NCBI GenBank assembly: GCA_965215225.1
Contig: OZ244039.1
Coordinates: 124,001-188,000 of the forward strand
From: G965215225 sp965215225
GTDB lineage: Bacteria; Pseudomonadota; Gammaproteobacteria; CBDBNL01; JAAOII01
Direction: 5' to 3'
Length of the DNA: 64,000 nucleotides
Shown: positions 18,550 to 27,430 of the stretch, piece by piece
How the letters are laid out: every line of letters begins with the position of its first letter
Position numbering within the stretch: position 1 is the stretch's first letter
Translations under genes and position numbers: made by a program
The notes under the pieces: generated by a model
Seen by the model: the letters and a program-made list of their open reading frames with translations, nothing else
Database searches by the model: none
What the model was told of the DNA's origin: nothing

Positions 18550-19542
18550 TTACTTGTTATTAGCCTGCCCCATTAGCCAGCGTTTTGTGCTAAGGCAAAT
18601 GTCATACAGACCAAAAAATGCAAGAATGGGATAAATAAAAAGGATTAACAAGGCACGTCTAATAAATATTGTCCTACCTCTCAAAAGTTGAGCTAAAAGG
18701 ATTATTCTTCGTCTATAAGACTTGAGAGCACCTATGACCGAAAACCTCATACTATCCACACGTCTTGAACGAGCAATATTCTCATCATAAAGAGGATTTA
18801 AAACGCTCGCCTTCCCAGCCTCTTCAAAATCATACCCCAATACTTCCAAATCATCCGCATAGATTTCTTCTATCAACCGTCTTGTTGGCTTGTCATAATA
18901 GTCACTATAATGTCTAGACCCACTTCCTACTCTTCGGCTTAAGGAAACATTACGCTTGGTGAGATTATGATTGGGCACACCTAATATATCCAACAAGTAG
19001 CTAAAATCCCTCTCTAGGTTTTCATATCTCCCAATGAAAGAACAAGGGGTGCTGGTATATCGCTTGAAACCCGAATAGTAGATGGGATTATAGTCCAATA
19101 CCATAGCCTTTTGGCTCATCAAATGAAGCCTTTCATATCCAAGATCACAAAGAGGCACCCTATGAGGCCCCATCTCTTTATCTAACCGGATGGAAGCAAG
19201 TGAAGAATTAATCAATAGATCCTTAGTAAGCTCCGCATACTCCCTTAGACTATGATTGCACATAGGATTGTCTTTATATATTTCTCTATTAGGGTCAAAT
19301 CGATGCAACCAAGAAGAAACAAATCTATCAAATGGGTTGCGAACAAAAGCAAAAGTGAAATAAGTAGGGAACATATTAATATAGGGCGGACGTCTATCAC
19401 CTACATAGGAGGGGCCTAAATAGGCTGATACAGTATGCCATCTCAAAAAACCCTGAAAATAGCTTGCTATGCTACTGCTGGCAACCTTAGGAACACGAAT
19501 ATATATACATCTATATTTATAAGATATCAAAAGATACGTCAT
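18550..19542 (-). CDS. Carbohydrate sulfotransferase (Sulfotransfer_2 type), paralogue 1
   Basis: 330 residues, likely transferring sulfate from PAPS to a sugar hydroxyl. The 5'-phosphosulfate loop is PKVASSS (residues 18-24) and the 3'-phosphate site is FVRNPFDRFVSSWLHRF (Arg68, Ser76), as in animal HNK-1/chondroitin-type sulfotransferases. Other blocks shared with four paralogues nearby are HSLREYAEL, MGPHRVPLCDL, CSFIGRYENLE and HYSDYYDKPTRRL. A hydrophobic segment near residues 300-315 may anchor it to the membrane. Unlike the other copies it has no AAGGA-type ribosome site before the start: the region upstream of 19560 is IS30 debris and the ATG lies four codons before the position where the others begin. 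The acceptor is unknown. Confidence 0.85.
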   Translation of the reverse strand: MTYLLISYKYRCIYIRVPKVASSSIASYFQGFLRWHTVSAYLGPSYVGDRRPPYINMFPTYFTFAFVRNPFDRFVSSWLHRFDPNREIYKDNPMCNHSLREYAELTKDLLINSSLASIRLDKEMGPHRVPLCDLGYERLHLMSQKAMVLDYNPIYYSGFKRYTSTPCSFIGRYENLERDFSYLLDILGVPNHNLTKRNVSLSRRVGSGSRHYSDYYDKPTRRLIEEIYADDLEVLGYDFEEAGKASVLNPLYDENIARSRRVDSMRFSVIGALKSYRRRIILLAQLLRGRTIFIRRALLILFIYPILAFFGLYDICLSTKRWLMGQANNK

Positions 19543-19559
19543 GAATTTAAATCGTGAAT

Positions 19560-19760
19560 TTGCATCATAAGTTCAACCTGACGGGATTATATAATCCCAT
19601 TCAAAATAATCAACAAAGAGGTTTCAAAATGTGTAAAAAGCATTATACCCACCTTTCAGTGAAAGAAAGATATATGATAGAAGAAATGAGAAAAGACACT
19701 CTATAAGGCCCCGTCTTTTTATCTGAAGGAAAGGAAATGGATGACTGTTAGAGTCCAATA
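19560..19760 (+). pseudogene. IS30 left-end remnant fused to a sulfotransferase fragment
   Basis: 19574-19700 contains the GGGATTATATAATCCC palindrome and then ATGTGTAAAAAGCATTATAC ... GAAAGAAAGATATATGATAG, the start of an IS30-type transposase (MCKKHYTHLSVKERYMIEEM). It breaks off near 19700 and joins CTATAAGGCCCCGTC ... GATGACTGTTAGAG (to ~19755), an internal piece of a minus-strand sulfotransferase gene (the GPHR ... DKE region). Two unrelated remnants joined end to end show deletion or recombination at this junction. Confidence 0.75.
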
Positions 19761-19837
19761 TGCAATGGAAAATTCCTCTCATCGATTAGATGCTAATATT
19801 TGAAATTGTCTAATTTTATTGTGGGCTCCCCTTTCAA

Positions 19838-21154
19838 CTATGAGTCTTGAGCAATTTCCAGTTCGGTCACTACCCCCGTTTCAATTGCCTTATCAATAAC
19901 CCGTTTGTCCTCAATAAGAAACGCCGGATCCACCGAACTTAGTGGCTGTATCATTTTCATAAATTTAGAATGTCTATTTTTTCCACGATTCCAACCAGTA
20001 TATAGATCACGAAAATGGCAGAAAAATGGATCTCCCCTTTTTTCATCAACAAGCCGCCATTTATCTTTCTCTGCTCTGTTTCGCAAAAGCTTAAAAACCA
20101 CATCCCACTTTTTAGAGATAGCAGCTCTCTTTATCTGCATCAGCAACGATAGAATATTTTGTGGTCTTGTTAGTACACAATAATGATTTGTCATTTGCTG
20201 AACCTTATTAGGTTGGCAAATATATTTAGGGTTGTGCTTAAAATCCCAATGTTTTAACTGGTATCTAATTCGGTGATGGTAAAAACGTGCTTGCTTCTTA
20301 GCCGACACTTGACCAGGTGGGAAGAGGTAATGAGCAAAAGGAATATATGGTCTTATAAGGTTCTCAGGTAGTTGCAAATATTCTTTTAGCTGCGCAGGAC
20401 TATCAAAATACAGAAATTCGTCAATATCTAAATTGATACACCATGAGGTTTGCATACCAAAGAAGAGATGAAAATGATTGAATGCACCTGCGTTGGCATA
20501 TTTGTATCGCCAGAGCATATCAGGGATAGGGCCAAATTTATAAGGCCAATGGACTAAGATAATCTCCACTTCTTCATCTATCTCAGCAAGTTCCTTATCT
20601 AGTGTTGGCCAATAACTACTGCCATTATCATAAAGCACTATTCTTTGAACCCCATGCACCCTTATATGCCAACGGCACCAATCCTTTATCCAGATAAGCA
20701 GATTATCTTTTTGTAAACCAACCAAACACAAATCCTTTTGGGTCAGAGAAATATTCTTGTGGCAATCGCAAGAAATCTCGATACTGAACTCCTTAAATAC
20801 AAATTCCAAATCTAACTGAGATACTCGCGTCCATCGAGAAGGAAGTTTTATATCTATTACTTCTGGCCCCTTCCATCTATCATACCCTACTAGTTTAAAG
20901 CTAAGACTCTTGCCTTTATACTTGATAGCTAAGGGTGCACCTATGCTATAAAAAGGCGGGCCTATACAGACCAACCGATTAGATTGAACAAACACATCAT
21001 AGAACAAAGTTTTACTATCATAATTGGCTTGCTGCTGCCTAGGGAGCAAGTGAGGCATTAATTTTTGTTGTTCCAATGGAACAGCTCTCTCTATGTCATC
21101 AGGTAGAAATACTGCTTGAGGATAGTAGGTTCTGATTGCCGGCTTCTTCTTCAT
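19838..21154 (-). CDS. GT92-like / Glyco_tranf_2_4-like glycosyltransferase, copy A
   Basis: 438 residues. The central region (WIKDWCRWHIRVHGVQRIV, LYDNGSSYW, then WCINLDIDEFLYF near residue 240) is the pattern of family 92 and related GT-A transferases, with the DID acidic motif expected to bind the metal and sugar nucleotide. A unique N-terminal ~150 residues (YYPQAVFLPDDIERAVPLEQ) is shared only with the next gene. A second conserved block (PFFCHFRDLYTGW) lies near the end. There is no signal peptide. It stands in a cluster with sulfotransferases, suggesting that they build and sulfate the same glycan; the donor and acceptor cannot be read from sequence. Confidence 0.8.
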   Translation of the reverse strand: MKKKPAIRTYYPQAVFLPDDIERAVPLEQQKLMPHLLPRQQQANYDSKTLFYDVFVQSNRLVCIGPPFYSIGAPLAIKYKGKSLSFKLVGYDRWKGPEVIDIKLPSRWTRVSQLDLEFVFKEFSIEISCDCHKNISLTQKDLCLVGLQKDNLLIWIKDWCRWHIRVHGVQRIVLYDNGSSYWPTLDKELAEIDEEVEIILVHWPYKFGPIPDMLWRYKYANAGAFNHFHLFFGMQTSWCINLDIDEFLYFDSPAQLKEYLQLPENLIRPYIPFAHYLFPPGQVSAKKQARFYHHRIRYQLKHWDFKHNPKYICQPNKVQQMTNHYCVLTRPQNILSLLMQIKRAAISKKWDVVFKLLRNRAEKDKWRLVDEKRGDPFFCHFRDLYTGWNRGKNRHSKFMKMIQPLSSVDPAFLIEDKRVIDKAIETGVVTELEIAQDS

Positions 21155-21192
21155 ATGTCTTGATATTATTAATGATTATAGCTCCTTTTCAA

Positions 21193-22524
21193 CTATGACT
21201 CTTGAGAAATTTCTAGTTCAGTCACCACCCCTGTTTCAACTGCCTTATCAATAACCCGTTTGTCCTCAATAAGAAATGCCGGATCCACCGAGCTTAGAGG
21301 CTGTATCGTTTTTATAAAAGTAAAATTTTTATTTTTCCCCTCAGTCCAAGCCTCATTCCAACCTTCATGCCAACCAGTATATAGATCACGAAAATGGCAG
21401 AAAAAGGGTTTCTCCCTTTCATCAATCCTTTGCTGTTGTAATCTCCTCTTTATTTTTAGCAAAAGATATAAAATAATATTCCACTTTTCAGAGATATTAT
21501 CTCTCTTTATCAGCAACAATAGAATATCTCGTACACTGTTTTGCATACAGCCATGAACTTTCATTTGCTTAATCTTATCAGGTTGGCAAATATATTTAAG
21601 GTTGTACTTCACATTCCAATATTCTGACTTGTATCTAATTCGGTGATAATAAAAACGCGCTTGCTTCTTAGCTGGGGCTTGACCAGGTGGGAAAAGGTAA
21701 TGAGCTAAAGAAATATATGGTCTCATAAAATTTTTAGGCAGCTCCAAATATTTCTTTAACGGCATAGGACTATCAAAATAAAGAAACTCATCAATATCTA
21801 AATTGATACACCATGAGGTTTGAGCACCAAAGAAGAGACGGAAATGGTTGAGCATACCGATTCTGGTATATTTATATTTAGGGAACGTACCAGGGAAAGG
21901 GCCATATCTATAAGGCCAATGAACCAAGATAATCTCCACTTCCTCATCTATTTCAACAAGTTCCTTATCTAGAGTTGGCCAATAACTACTGCCATTATCA
22001 TAAAGCACTATCCTTTGAACCCCATGCACCCTTATATGCCAACGGCACCAATCCTTTATCCAGATAAGCGAATTATCTTTTTGTAAATTAACTAAACACA
22101 AATCCCTTTGGGCCAGAGAAATGTTCTTATGGTAATGGTAAGAAACCTCAATAGTGAATTCCTCAAATACAAATTCCAGATCTAACTGAGATGCTTGCGT
22201 CCTTCGAAAAGGGATTTTTATATCTATTACTTCCGGCCCTCTCCATTGATCTCCTCTTATCAACTTAAATCTAAGATCCTTACCTCTATGCTTGATAGCT
22301 AAGGGTGCACCTATGCTATAAAAAGGCGGGCCTATACAGATCAACCGATTAGATTGAACAAACAGATCATAAAACAAGGTTTTACTATCATAATAGGCTT
22401 GTTGTTGCTTAGGGAGCAAAAGGCCTATTAATTCTTGTTGTTCCAATGGAACAACTCTTTCTATACCATCAGGTAAAAATACTGCTTGAGGATAGTAGGT
22501 CCTGATTGTGGGTTTCTTTTTCAC
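21193..22524 (-). CDS. GT92-like / Glyco_tranf_2_4-like glycosyltransferase, copy B
   Basis: 443-residue tandem paralogue of copy A, 38 nt upstream of it in the same direction. The same core is kept (LYDNGSSYWPTLDKEL and INLDIDEFLYFDS). Differences concentrate in the region after the acidic motif (KYICQPDKIKQMKVHGCMQN versus KYICQPNKVQQMTNHYCV) and an inserted GWNEAWTEGKN near the end, so acceptor specificity may differ. The start read here is GTG (22522-22524). Confidence 0.8.
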   Translation of the reverse strand: MKKKPTIRTYYPQAVFLPDGIERVVPLEQQELIGLLLPKQQQAYYDSKTLFYDLFVQSNRLICIGPPFYSIGAPLAIKHRGKDLRFKLIRGDQWRGPEVIDIKIPFRRTQASQLDLEFVFEEFTIEVSYHYHKNISLAQRDLCLVNLQKDNSLIWIKDWCRWHIRVHGVQRIVLYDNGSSYWPTLDKELVEIDEEVEIILVHWPYRYGPFPGTFPKYKYTRIGMLNHFRLFFGAQTSWCINLDIDEFLYFDSPMPLKKYLELPKNFMRPYISLAHYLFPPGQAPAKKQARFYYHRIRYKSEYWNVKYNLKYICQPDKIKQMKVHGCMQNSVRDILLLLIKRDNISEKWNIILYLLLKIKRRLQQQRIDEREKPFFCHFRDLYTGWHEGWNEAWTEGKNKNFTFIKTIQPLSSVDPAFLIEDKRVIDKAVETGVVTELEISQES

Positions 22525-22555
22525 GAAAGTTTTGAATAATTAAAGCGATATCTTA

Positions 22556-22874
22556 TTAGTTCTTTTTTCTTACTCCAAGATACGAAAACAGCTTTTTAAG
22601 TTCTCTTTTGCTAAAATAATAGAATTCTTGCCCTAAGATTTTAATAAGCGCGTACCGGCTAAGTTTTCTATTGGCAAGGCGATTAGTAGCATGATAGAAA
22701 TATATCCCTTCCTTTATTAAGTAATAGGGATAGAGTGTAATTAATACTACTTCTCGCATTATCTTATAGTAGTGCCATTTTATATTAGTCTTAGGGGGTC
22801 TAGTGTAGTCTAAGTAACGAGATGGTATCTTTCTTTCTATGGCTTTAATCATGGATTTATTTAGTTGAATAGTA
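22556..22874 (-). pseudogene. C-terminal fragment of a glycosyltransferase split by IS30
   Basis: Codes for ~104 residues beginning IQLNKSMIKAI and containing ILYPYYLI-type and EGIYFYHATNRLANRKLS segments. They match the last ~103 residues of the intact 389-residue glycosyltransferase at 27431-28600. Its reading frame now begins inside the IS end. Together with 23972-24826 it restores the full-length paralogue. Confidence 0.9.
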
Positions 22875-22888
22875 AGGCAGATTCCCAT

Positions 22889-23647
22889 CTAGAATGCAAC
22901 ACTTGTTTCTAAATTATAGTTTATCCCGCTAAGTTGTTGGAACACTTCGGCGGGGGTTTTGAAGCCGAGGCACTTTCGTGGTCGGTTGTTCAATCGGGTC
23001 ATGATTTTTATTATCATTTCTTTGGGTAGATTTCGCAAGGACATTCCTTTCGGCAGATACTCGCGGATGAGTTTATTGATACTTTCATTGGTACCTCTTT
23101 CCCAGCTGCGATAAGGCGTGGCGAAGTAGGTATCGCAGTTGAGTTTTTCGGCTATCTTCTGGTGGTCGCTGAACTCCCGCCCATTATCGAAAGTGATGGT
23201 ATGGACCCAGTCGGCGATGGGTTGGAGCATGGCGGAGATAGCTTTTTCGATTGAGACCTTGTCTTTGTGTTGCACCTGGGCCATCAAGGTAAAACGGGAA
23301 GCTCGATCCACTATGGTCACTAAGAACCCTTTATGGTTGGCACCATGCATGGTATCGGCTTCCCAGTCGCCTAATCGCGTGCGTTGTTCCACTATGGCGG
23401 GGCGCTTTTCGATGCCGACCCGTCCTGGAATACACTGTTTATAGGCTTTTCGTCTATGATCATGACCGTGATGGCGTCCTTTATTGCGAAGCAAAATATG
23501 CAGGTCACCGCTTGCTTTGCGATCCTTTGCGATCCACCGATACAGCGTATTTTTAGAAGGAGCGGGCTTCCCTATAAGACGCCAGCGCTCTACAATCTGC
23601 TCTGGACTCCATTGGATTTCTAATAAAGAGCGCACTTCTTCCTTCAT
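22889..23647 (-). CDS. IS30-family transposase, catalytic part (frame 2)
   Basis: 252 residues from the first ATG; the open frame actually extends upstream to about 23693 (SQARQLERSYYEVLTER). DDE residues: Asp in RLGDWEADTMHG, Asp in TFDNGREF and Glu in GTNESINKLIREYLP. The carboxy-terminal LNNRPRKCLGFKTPAEVF is typical of IS30 transposases. It is in the -1 frame relative to the DNA-binding part, so an active enzyme would need a frameshift. Confidence 0.88.
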   Translation of the reverse strand: MKEEVRSLLEIQWSPEQIVERWRLIGKPAPSKNTLYRWIAKDRKASGDLHILLRNKGRHHGHDHRRKAYKQCIPGRVGIEKRPAIVEQRTRLGDWEADTMHGANHKGFLVTIVDRASRFTLMAQVQHKDKVSIEKAISAMLQPIADWVHTITFDNGREFSDHQKIAEKLNCDTYFATPYRSWERGTNESINKLIREYLPKGMSLRNLPKEMIIKIMTRLNNRPRKCLGFKTPAEVFQQLSGINYNLETSVAF

Positions 23648-23679
23648 CCGTTCCGTTAGAACCTCGTAGTAAGAACGTT

Positions 23680-23883
23680 CTAACTGTCGGGCTTGGCTTT
23701 TTTGATGCGCTTGTAAAGACGGCCGCCGCGCTTCCCGCGATTGCGCTGGATCTCTCGGCTAATAGTAGAAGGACAACGATCTAAGCGCCGAGCTATAAAG
23801 CGTATGCTCTTTCCTTCTCGCCTCATTTTTTCTATCATATATCTTTCTTTCTTTGAAAGGGGGGTATAATGCTTTTTATACAT
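23680..23883 (-). CDS. IS30-family transposase, N-terminal DNA-binding part (frame 1)
   Basis: 67 residues starting MYKKHYTPLSKKERYMIEK, followed by the helix-turn-helix FIARRLDRCPSTISREIQRN. It ends in a stop just after a run of six A and a G (coding KKA, near 23690). The second frame overlaps here in -1, so either programmed slippage on the A6G or a one-base mutation separates the two halves. The zero-frame phase (AAA AAA G) is not the classical A AAA AAG arrangement, which leans toward mutation. An ATG 32 codons upstream (at 23979) lies outside the element and is not the natural start. Confidence 0.8.
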   Translation of the reverse strand: MYKKHYTPLSKKERYMIEKMRREGKSIRFIARRLDRCPSTISREIQRNRGKRGGRLYKRIKKAKPDS

Positions 23884-23913
23884 TGTGACACCTCGTAATA
23901 ATTTTTCTTGGAT

Positions 23914-23939
23914 GGGATTATATAATCCCATCCAAGAAA
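23914..23939. promoter_or_regulatory. Perfect palindrome upstream of the transposase
   Basis: TGGATGGGATTATATAATCC(CATCCA), a 26-bp palindrome between the IS end and the transposase ATG. Its core GGGATTATATAATCCC is conserved near 19580 and 26962 in IS remnants. It could be a regulator site or a hairpin affecting transposase expression. Confidence 0.5.
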
Positions 23940-23971
23940 AGAGGTGTTGCACTGATGGTGGGAATTTGCCT

Positions 23972-24826
23972 AAAAACATAAGTTTGATTCTTTACTAAGG
24001 ATTTATCAGATAAAGAATAGTTTGTTCTTTGATTTATTAGCTTAAACAATTCTGGTGATCCTTTATATAGATGCATCATAATAAAGTAGTTCCAGTGCGA
24101 ATTAGTGTCATTAAAACGATCATTAAGACTTATTAGAGGCTTATTCTTATAAGTTATGCCTTTGTTAGTGTCACTATTAATTCGTAAGAGGTCATGAATC
24201 ACCACTCTTGATTCATGAGAATATACATTTGCCCGCCATCTTAGCCTTAAGTTATAATTTGGCGAAAAATGGAATAGGGTAAAATATTTGGCAACATCAC
24301 TTAAGCAAATTTGTTCTATAAAAGGGGAGGAACCTTTTGCCATTGCATTTCTCCACCAGTGAGGGAATTCCTTATTGTTAACAAAAATCCATGCACCACT
24401 ATATTTGCCATATATATTAATCTCGCGTAGAGGACGCCTTGGTGTCAGACCCAGATCTTTGCTATCATCAACCAAGCCAAGAGGAGAAGTGATGACGACA
24501 TCCGCATCCATGTATAGGCTATTGGGATGGTGTTTTAAAGCTTGCTCAATAATAATAGATTTTTGACTTAGGAACTCTATTGCTTCTGGAACACTTAGTA
24601 ACTTCCAATTTTTATTTCCATATTTTTCTAATCCCAAGGTTATAGTGATATTTGTTGGTAAACCAGTCTCTTGTTCTAGTCTCTTCCTCACTATTGATTG
24701 AGCCGAGATAAAAATCGGCATGTCTGGGTGAAATACTACAATAGAACGGAGCAACAAGAGCAGCTCATCATAGAACGGAAAGCTAGCCATGGTGGCGATA
24801 GAACGAATGTTAGTAGTTTTTGTCAT
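23972..24826 (-). pseudogene. N-terminal fragment of a glycosyltransferase split by IS30
   Basis: Encodes the first ~285 residues of a GT-A glycosyltransferase: MTKTTNIRSIATMASFPFYD, then PNSLYMDADVVITSPLGL with the DAD acidic motif, then PHWWRNAMAKGSSPFIEQ. The frame runs into the IS after KNQTYVF. It is closely similar to the intact plus-strand gene at 27431-28600 but has diverged in the 145-160 region (PRRPLREINIYGKYSGAW versus PAVPELITKFGKYNTGW). The fragment could still give a protein of ~302 residues with its catalytic motif but without the carboxy-terminal part. Confidence 0.9.
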
Positions 24827-24876
24827 AAAGCTTTAATTAATGTAGATAATGCGCAAATAATCCACTCTCCATTAAA

Positions 24877-25881
24877 TTATTTGCTCTCACCTGTGTCCTC
24901 CTCTTTTTTAGGTCTCAACCATTTCACCCAAATATAATGCAGTTGCAGTCCGATAAATACAGAAATAGGATAGATGAAAAGGAATATTATGGCCCTTCTG
25001 CTCATAAATCTTCTATCCCAGAAAGATTTAACCAAAAACACAAGCCGTCTCTGGTAAGCCCTTAAAGTATCCAAGACTGAATTCTTCACACTATTGGCAT
25101 GTCTTGCTCGAGCTACCTCTTCATCATAAAGAGGATTTAGAATACTCACCTTTCCACCCTCTTCAAAATCATACCCCAACAGACTTAAATCATCCGCATA
25201 GATTTCTTCTACCAGCCGTCTTGTGGGCTTGTCATAATAGTCACTATAATGCCTTTTTTTACCTTCCCCTACTCTTCGGCTTAAGGAAACATTGCCTTTG
25301 GGTAGATCATGATTGGGCGCACCTAGTATATTCATCACGCAGCGCAAATCTTTCTCTAGGGTTTCATATCTCCCAATGAAAGAACAGGGGGCACTGTTGC
25401 ATCGCTTGACACCAAAATAGTACTCAGGGTTATAATCCAACAAAAAATCTTTTTGGTATCTACAATGATGGCCTTCATACCAAAGGTCACAAAGAGGCAC
25501 CCTATGAGGCCCCATCTCTCTATCTGAAGAAAGAGAAGTAGATGACCGATAGATTAATAGATCCTTAACAAGCTCCGCATACTCCCTTAGACTATGATTG
25601 CGCATAGGGTTCCTTTTAAACTCTTTCCTGTTAGGATCAAATCGATGCAACCAAGCAGAGACAAACTTGTCAAATGGATTACGGACAAAAATAAAAGTGA
25701 AATAGGTCGGAACCATATTAATACAGTGTGGAAGTCTATCCAAATAATTGCCCAGATAGCGGTGGCCTAACGAAGATTCTGTAGAATGCCCCTTCACAAA
25801 AAAACGGAAATAATTATCCAGACTAGAGCTGGCAACCTTAGGGTGGTTAATATATATATATCTATATTTATAAGATATCAT
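24877..25881 (-). CDS. Carbohydrate sulfotransferase, paralogue 2
   Basis: 334 residues. PAPS loop PKVASSS and 3'-phosphate site FVRNPFDKFVSAWLHRF. It is very similar to paralogue 4 in the central part (the SSTSLSSDREMGPHRV and YEGHHCRYQKDFLLDYNPEYY blocks are the same), so the two exchanged or duplicated this region recently, while their N-terminal ~55 residues differ (RFFVKGHSTESSLGHRYLG here). The carboxy end is unusual: HYIWVKWLRPKKEEDTGESK follows the hydrophobic segment. A ribosome site, GGAAAGGATCAG, sits just before ATG, as in paralogue 3. Confidence 0.87.
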   Translation of the reverse strand: MISYKYRYIYINHPKVASSSLDNYFRFFVKGHSTESSLGHRYLGNYLDRLPHCINMVPTYFTFIFVRNPFDKFVSAWLHRFDPNRKEFKRNPMRNHSLREYAELVKDLLIYRSSTSLSSDREMGPHRVPLCDLWYEGHHCRYQKDFLLDYNPEYYFGVKRCNSAPCSFIGRYETLEKDLRCVMNILGAPNHDLPKGNVSLSRRVGEGKKRHYSDYYDKPTRRLVEEIYADDLSLLGYDFEEGGKVSILNPLYDEEVARARHANSVKNSVLDTLRAYQRRLVFLVKSFWDRRFMSRRAIIFLFIYPISVFIGLQLHYIWVKWLRPKKEEDTGESK

Positions 25882-25923
25882 CTGATCCTTTCCCTAATAA
25901 ATCCCTCATTGAATCCTACTAGC

Positions 25924-26901
25924 TTACCCCATTAGCCAGCGTTTTATGTCACGACAAATGTCATACAAACCGATAAATGTAAGAAGCGGCAAAACAAAAA
26001 AGAACTTAATAACCCTTCTGCTGATAAATTTTCTATCCCAGAAAGACTTAACCCAAAACATAGACCGCCGTTGGTAAGCCCTTACAGCATCGAAGACTGA
26101 ATTCTTCATGCTATTGGCATGTCTTGCCCGAGCCACCTCCTCATCATAAAGAGGATTTAAAACGCTCAGCTTCCCAGCCTCTTCAAAATCATAACCTAAT
26201 AGATTCAGATCATCCGCATAGATTTCTTCTACCAGCCGTCTTGTCGGTTTGTCATAATAGTCACTATAATGTCTCTTTTTACCCCCATCCACTATTCGGC
26301 TTAAGGAAACATTATGCTTGGGTAGCTTGTAGTATGGCGCGCCTAGTATATTCATCACGCAACGCAAATCTTTCTCTAGGTTCTCATATCTCCCAATAAA
26401 AGAACAGGGGGCATTGTTACATCTTTTAACATCATAATAGTACTCGGGGTTATAATTCAACAATAAATCCTTTTGTCTCCCCAAATGAAGTCTTTCATAC
26501 GGAAGATCGCAAAAAGGTACTCTATGAGGCCCCATTTCTTTGTCTGGAGGAAAAGAGGGAACTGGCGAACTATTCAATAGATCCTTAGTAAGTTCCGCAT
26601 ACTCCCTTAGGCTATGATTAGGTATAGGGTGATCTTGAAATCCTTTTCTATTAGGGTCAAGTCGAGGCGCCCAAGTAGCAACAAATCTATCAAATGGATT
26701 GCGAACGAAAACAAAAGTAAAGTAGGTTGGAAACATATTAATACAGTGAGGAAGCCTAGCCTGATAATAGCCGTGATAATAGCGGCCTAAGGGGCGTACT
26801 ATCTCATGCCCTGCCAAAAAATCCTTGACATAAGCCCTCAGACTAGTGCTAGCAACCTTACCATTGCGAATAAGTATACATCTATATTTATAAGATATCA
26901 T
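25924..26901 (-). CDS. Carbohydrate sulfotransferase, paralogue 3
   Basis: 325 residues. The PAPS loop is altered at its first position (GKVASTS, where most copies have PK); the 3'-phosphate site is FVRNPFDRFVATWAPRLDPN, with HRF changed to PRL. Substitutions near the cofactor may alter activity. The carboxy-terminal ~90 residues (YADDLNLLGYDFEEAGKLSV, then hydrophobic FFFVLPLLTFIGLYDI) match paralogues 4 and 5. It lies 42 nt upstream of paralogue 2 in the same orientation, so co-transcription is likely. It starts at ATG preceded by GGAAAGGATCAT. Confidence 0.85.
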   Translation of the reverse strand: MISYKYRCILIRNGKVASTSLRAYVKDFLAGHEIVRPLGRYYHGYYQARLPHCINMFPTYFTFVFVRNPFDRFVATWAPRLDPNRKGFQDHPIPNHSLREYAELTKDLLNSSPVPSFPPDKEMGPHRVPFCDLPYERLHLGRQKDLLLNYNPEYYYDVKRCNNAPCSFIGRYENLEKDLRCVMNILGAPYYKLPKHNVSLSRIVDGGKKRHYSDYYDKPTRRLVEEIYADDLNLLGYDFEEAGKLSVLNPLYDEEVARARHANSMKNSVFDAVRAYQRRSMFWVKSFWDRKFISRRVIKFFFVLPLLTFIGLYDICRDIKRWLMG

Positions 26902-26939
26902 ATGATCCTTTCCTCATAAATACTTAAACATGAATTCCC

Positions 26940-27135
26940 GTCATAGGTGCAACCCGTTTAGATGGGATTATATAATCCCATCTAAGATAACCAAAAGATA
27001 GGTCTCGGGTAAAAAGTATTATACCCATCTTTCAAAGAAAGAACAAGCAATGATAGAAAAAATGAGGAGAGAAGGAGGCATAGCTTGGCGCTTAGATCCT
27101 TGTCCTGCTACTATTAGCCGAGAAACTCAGTGGGA
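26940..27135 (+). pseudogene. IS30 left-end remnant
   Basis: Contains the palindrome AGATGGGATTATATAATCCC(ATCT) and then a decayed transposase start: GGGTAAAAAGTATTATACCC ... GAAAGAACAAGCAATGATAG ... TTGTCCTGCTACTATTAGCC, coding for the helix-turn-helix stretch (LDPCPATISRE). The original ATG has become GGG. It ends abruptly near 27135. Confidence 0.8.
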
Positions 27136-27192
27136 TCAATTATAATGACAGGTGCTGCGCTCTAAGTGTTAATCCACCGCGCGTCATCCACA

Positions 27193-27424
27193 TTAATTAA
27201 GGGAACTACATAGTATCTTCCACAAATCCATAAATCCCCTTATTCCACTCTCTTTTTGATGAGTGTCTGTAAAAGAAAATCTGTGAAGCTGTTAAACTTC
27301 GCTTCCTTTATTGGCGGAAGGTCTGACCGTAAATAGTCTCACTTTTTATGACTTCTCCGCTTCGGGGCTTTCTTTTTCACAATATTTTCTTTTGTGGAAG
27401 ATTGGATATAATTCCCTTAATTAA
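27193..27424. mobile_element. MITE-like element with 34-bp terminal inverted repeats
   Basis: The ends TTAATTAAGGGAACTACATA... (27193-27226) and the complement of ...ATATAATTCCCTTAATTAA (27391-27424) pair at 29 of 34 positions, around ~165 bp without a coding frame. The right arm stops 6 nt before the glycosyltransferase ATG and carries TATAAT at 27407-27412, so the element may drive that gene. A similar half-arm is found at 52211-52241. Confidence 0.65.
27407..27412 (+). promoter_or_regulatory. Candidate -10 box inside the inverted repeat
   Basis: TATAAT 18 nt before the ATG at 27431. No strong -35 lies at the right distance. It sits in the right arm of the 27193-27424 element. Confidence 0.35.
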
Positions 27425-27430
27425 AGCTTC

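Larger units (their letters stand above)
22875..23971 (-). mobile_element. IS30-family insertion sequence
   Basis: About 1.1 kb, bounded by inverted repeats: AAGGCAGATTCCC...ATGCAAC at the 22.9-kb end and the complement of GGGAATTTGCCT at the 23.97-kb end. It contains a transposase in two frames and, inside the left end, a perfect palindrome around GGGATTATATAATCCC. It interrupts a glycosyltransferase gene. A short target duplication (2-3 bp is usual for the family) cannot be clearly assigned. Partial copies of the left end occur at 19.6, 26.9 and 28.6 kb, and a deleted copy at 10.4 kb. Confidence 0.9.
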
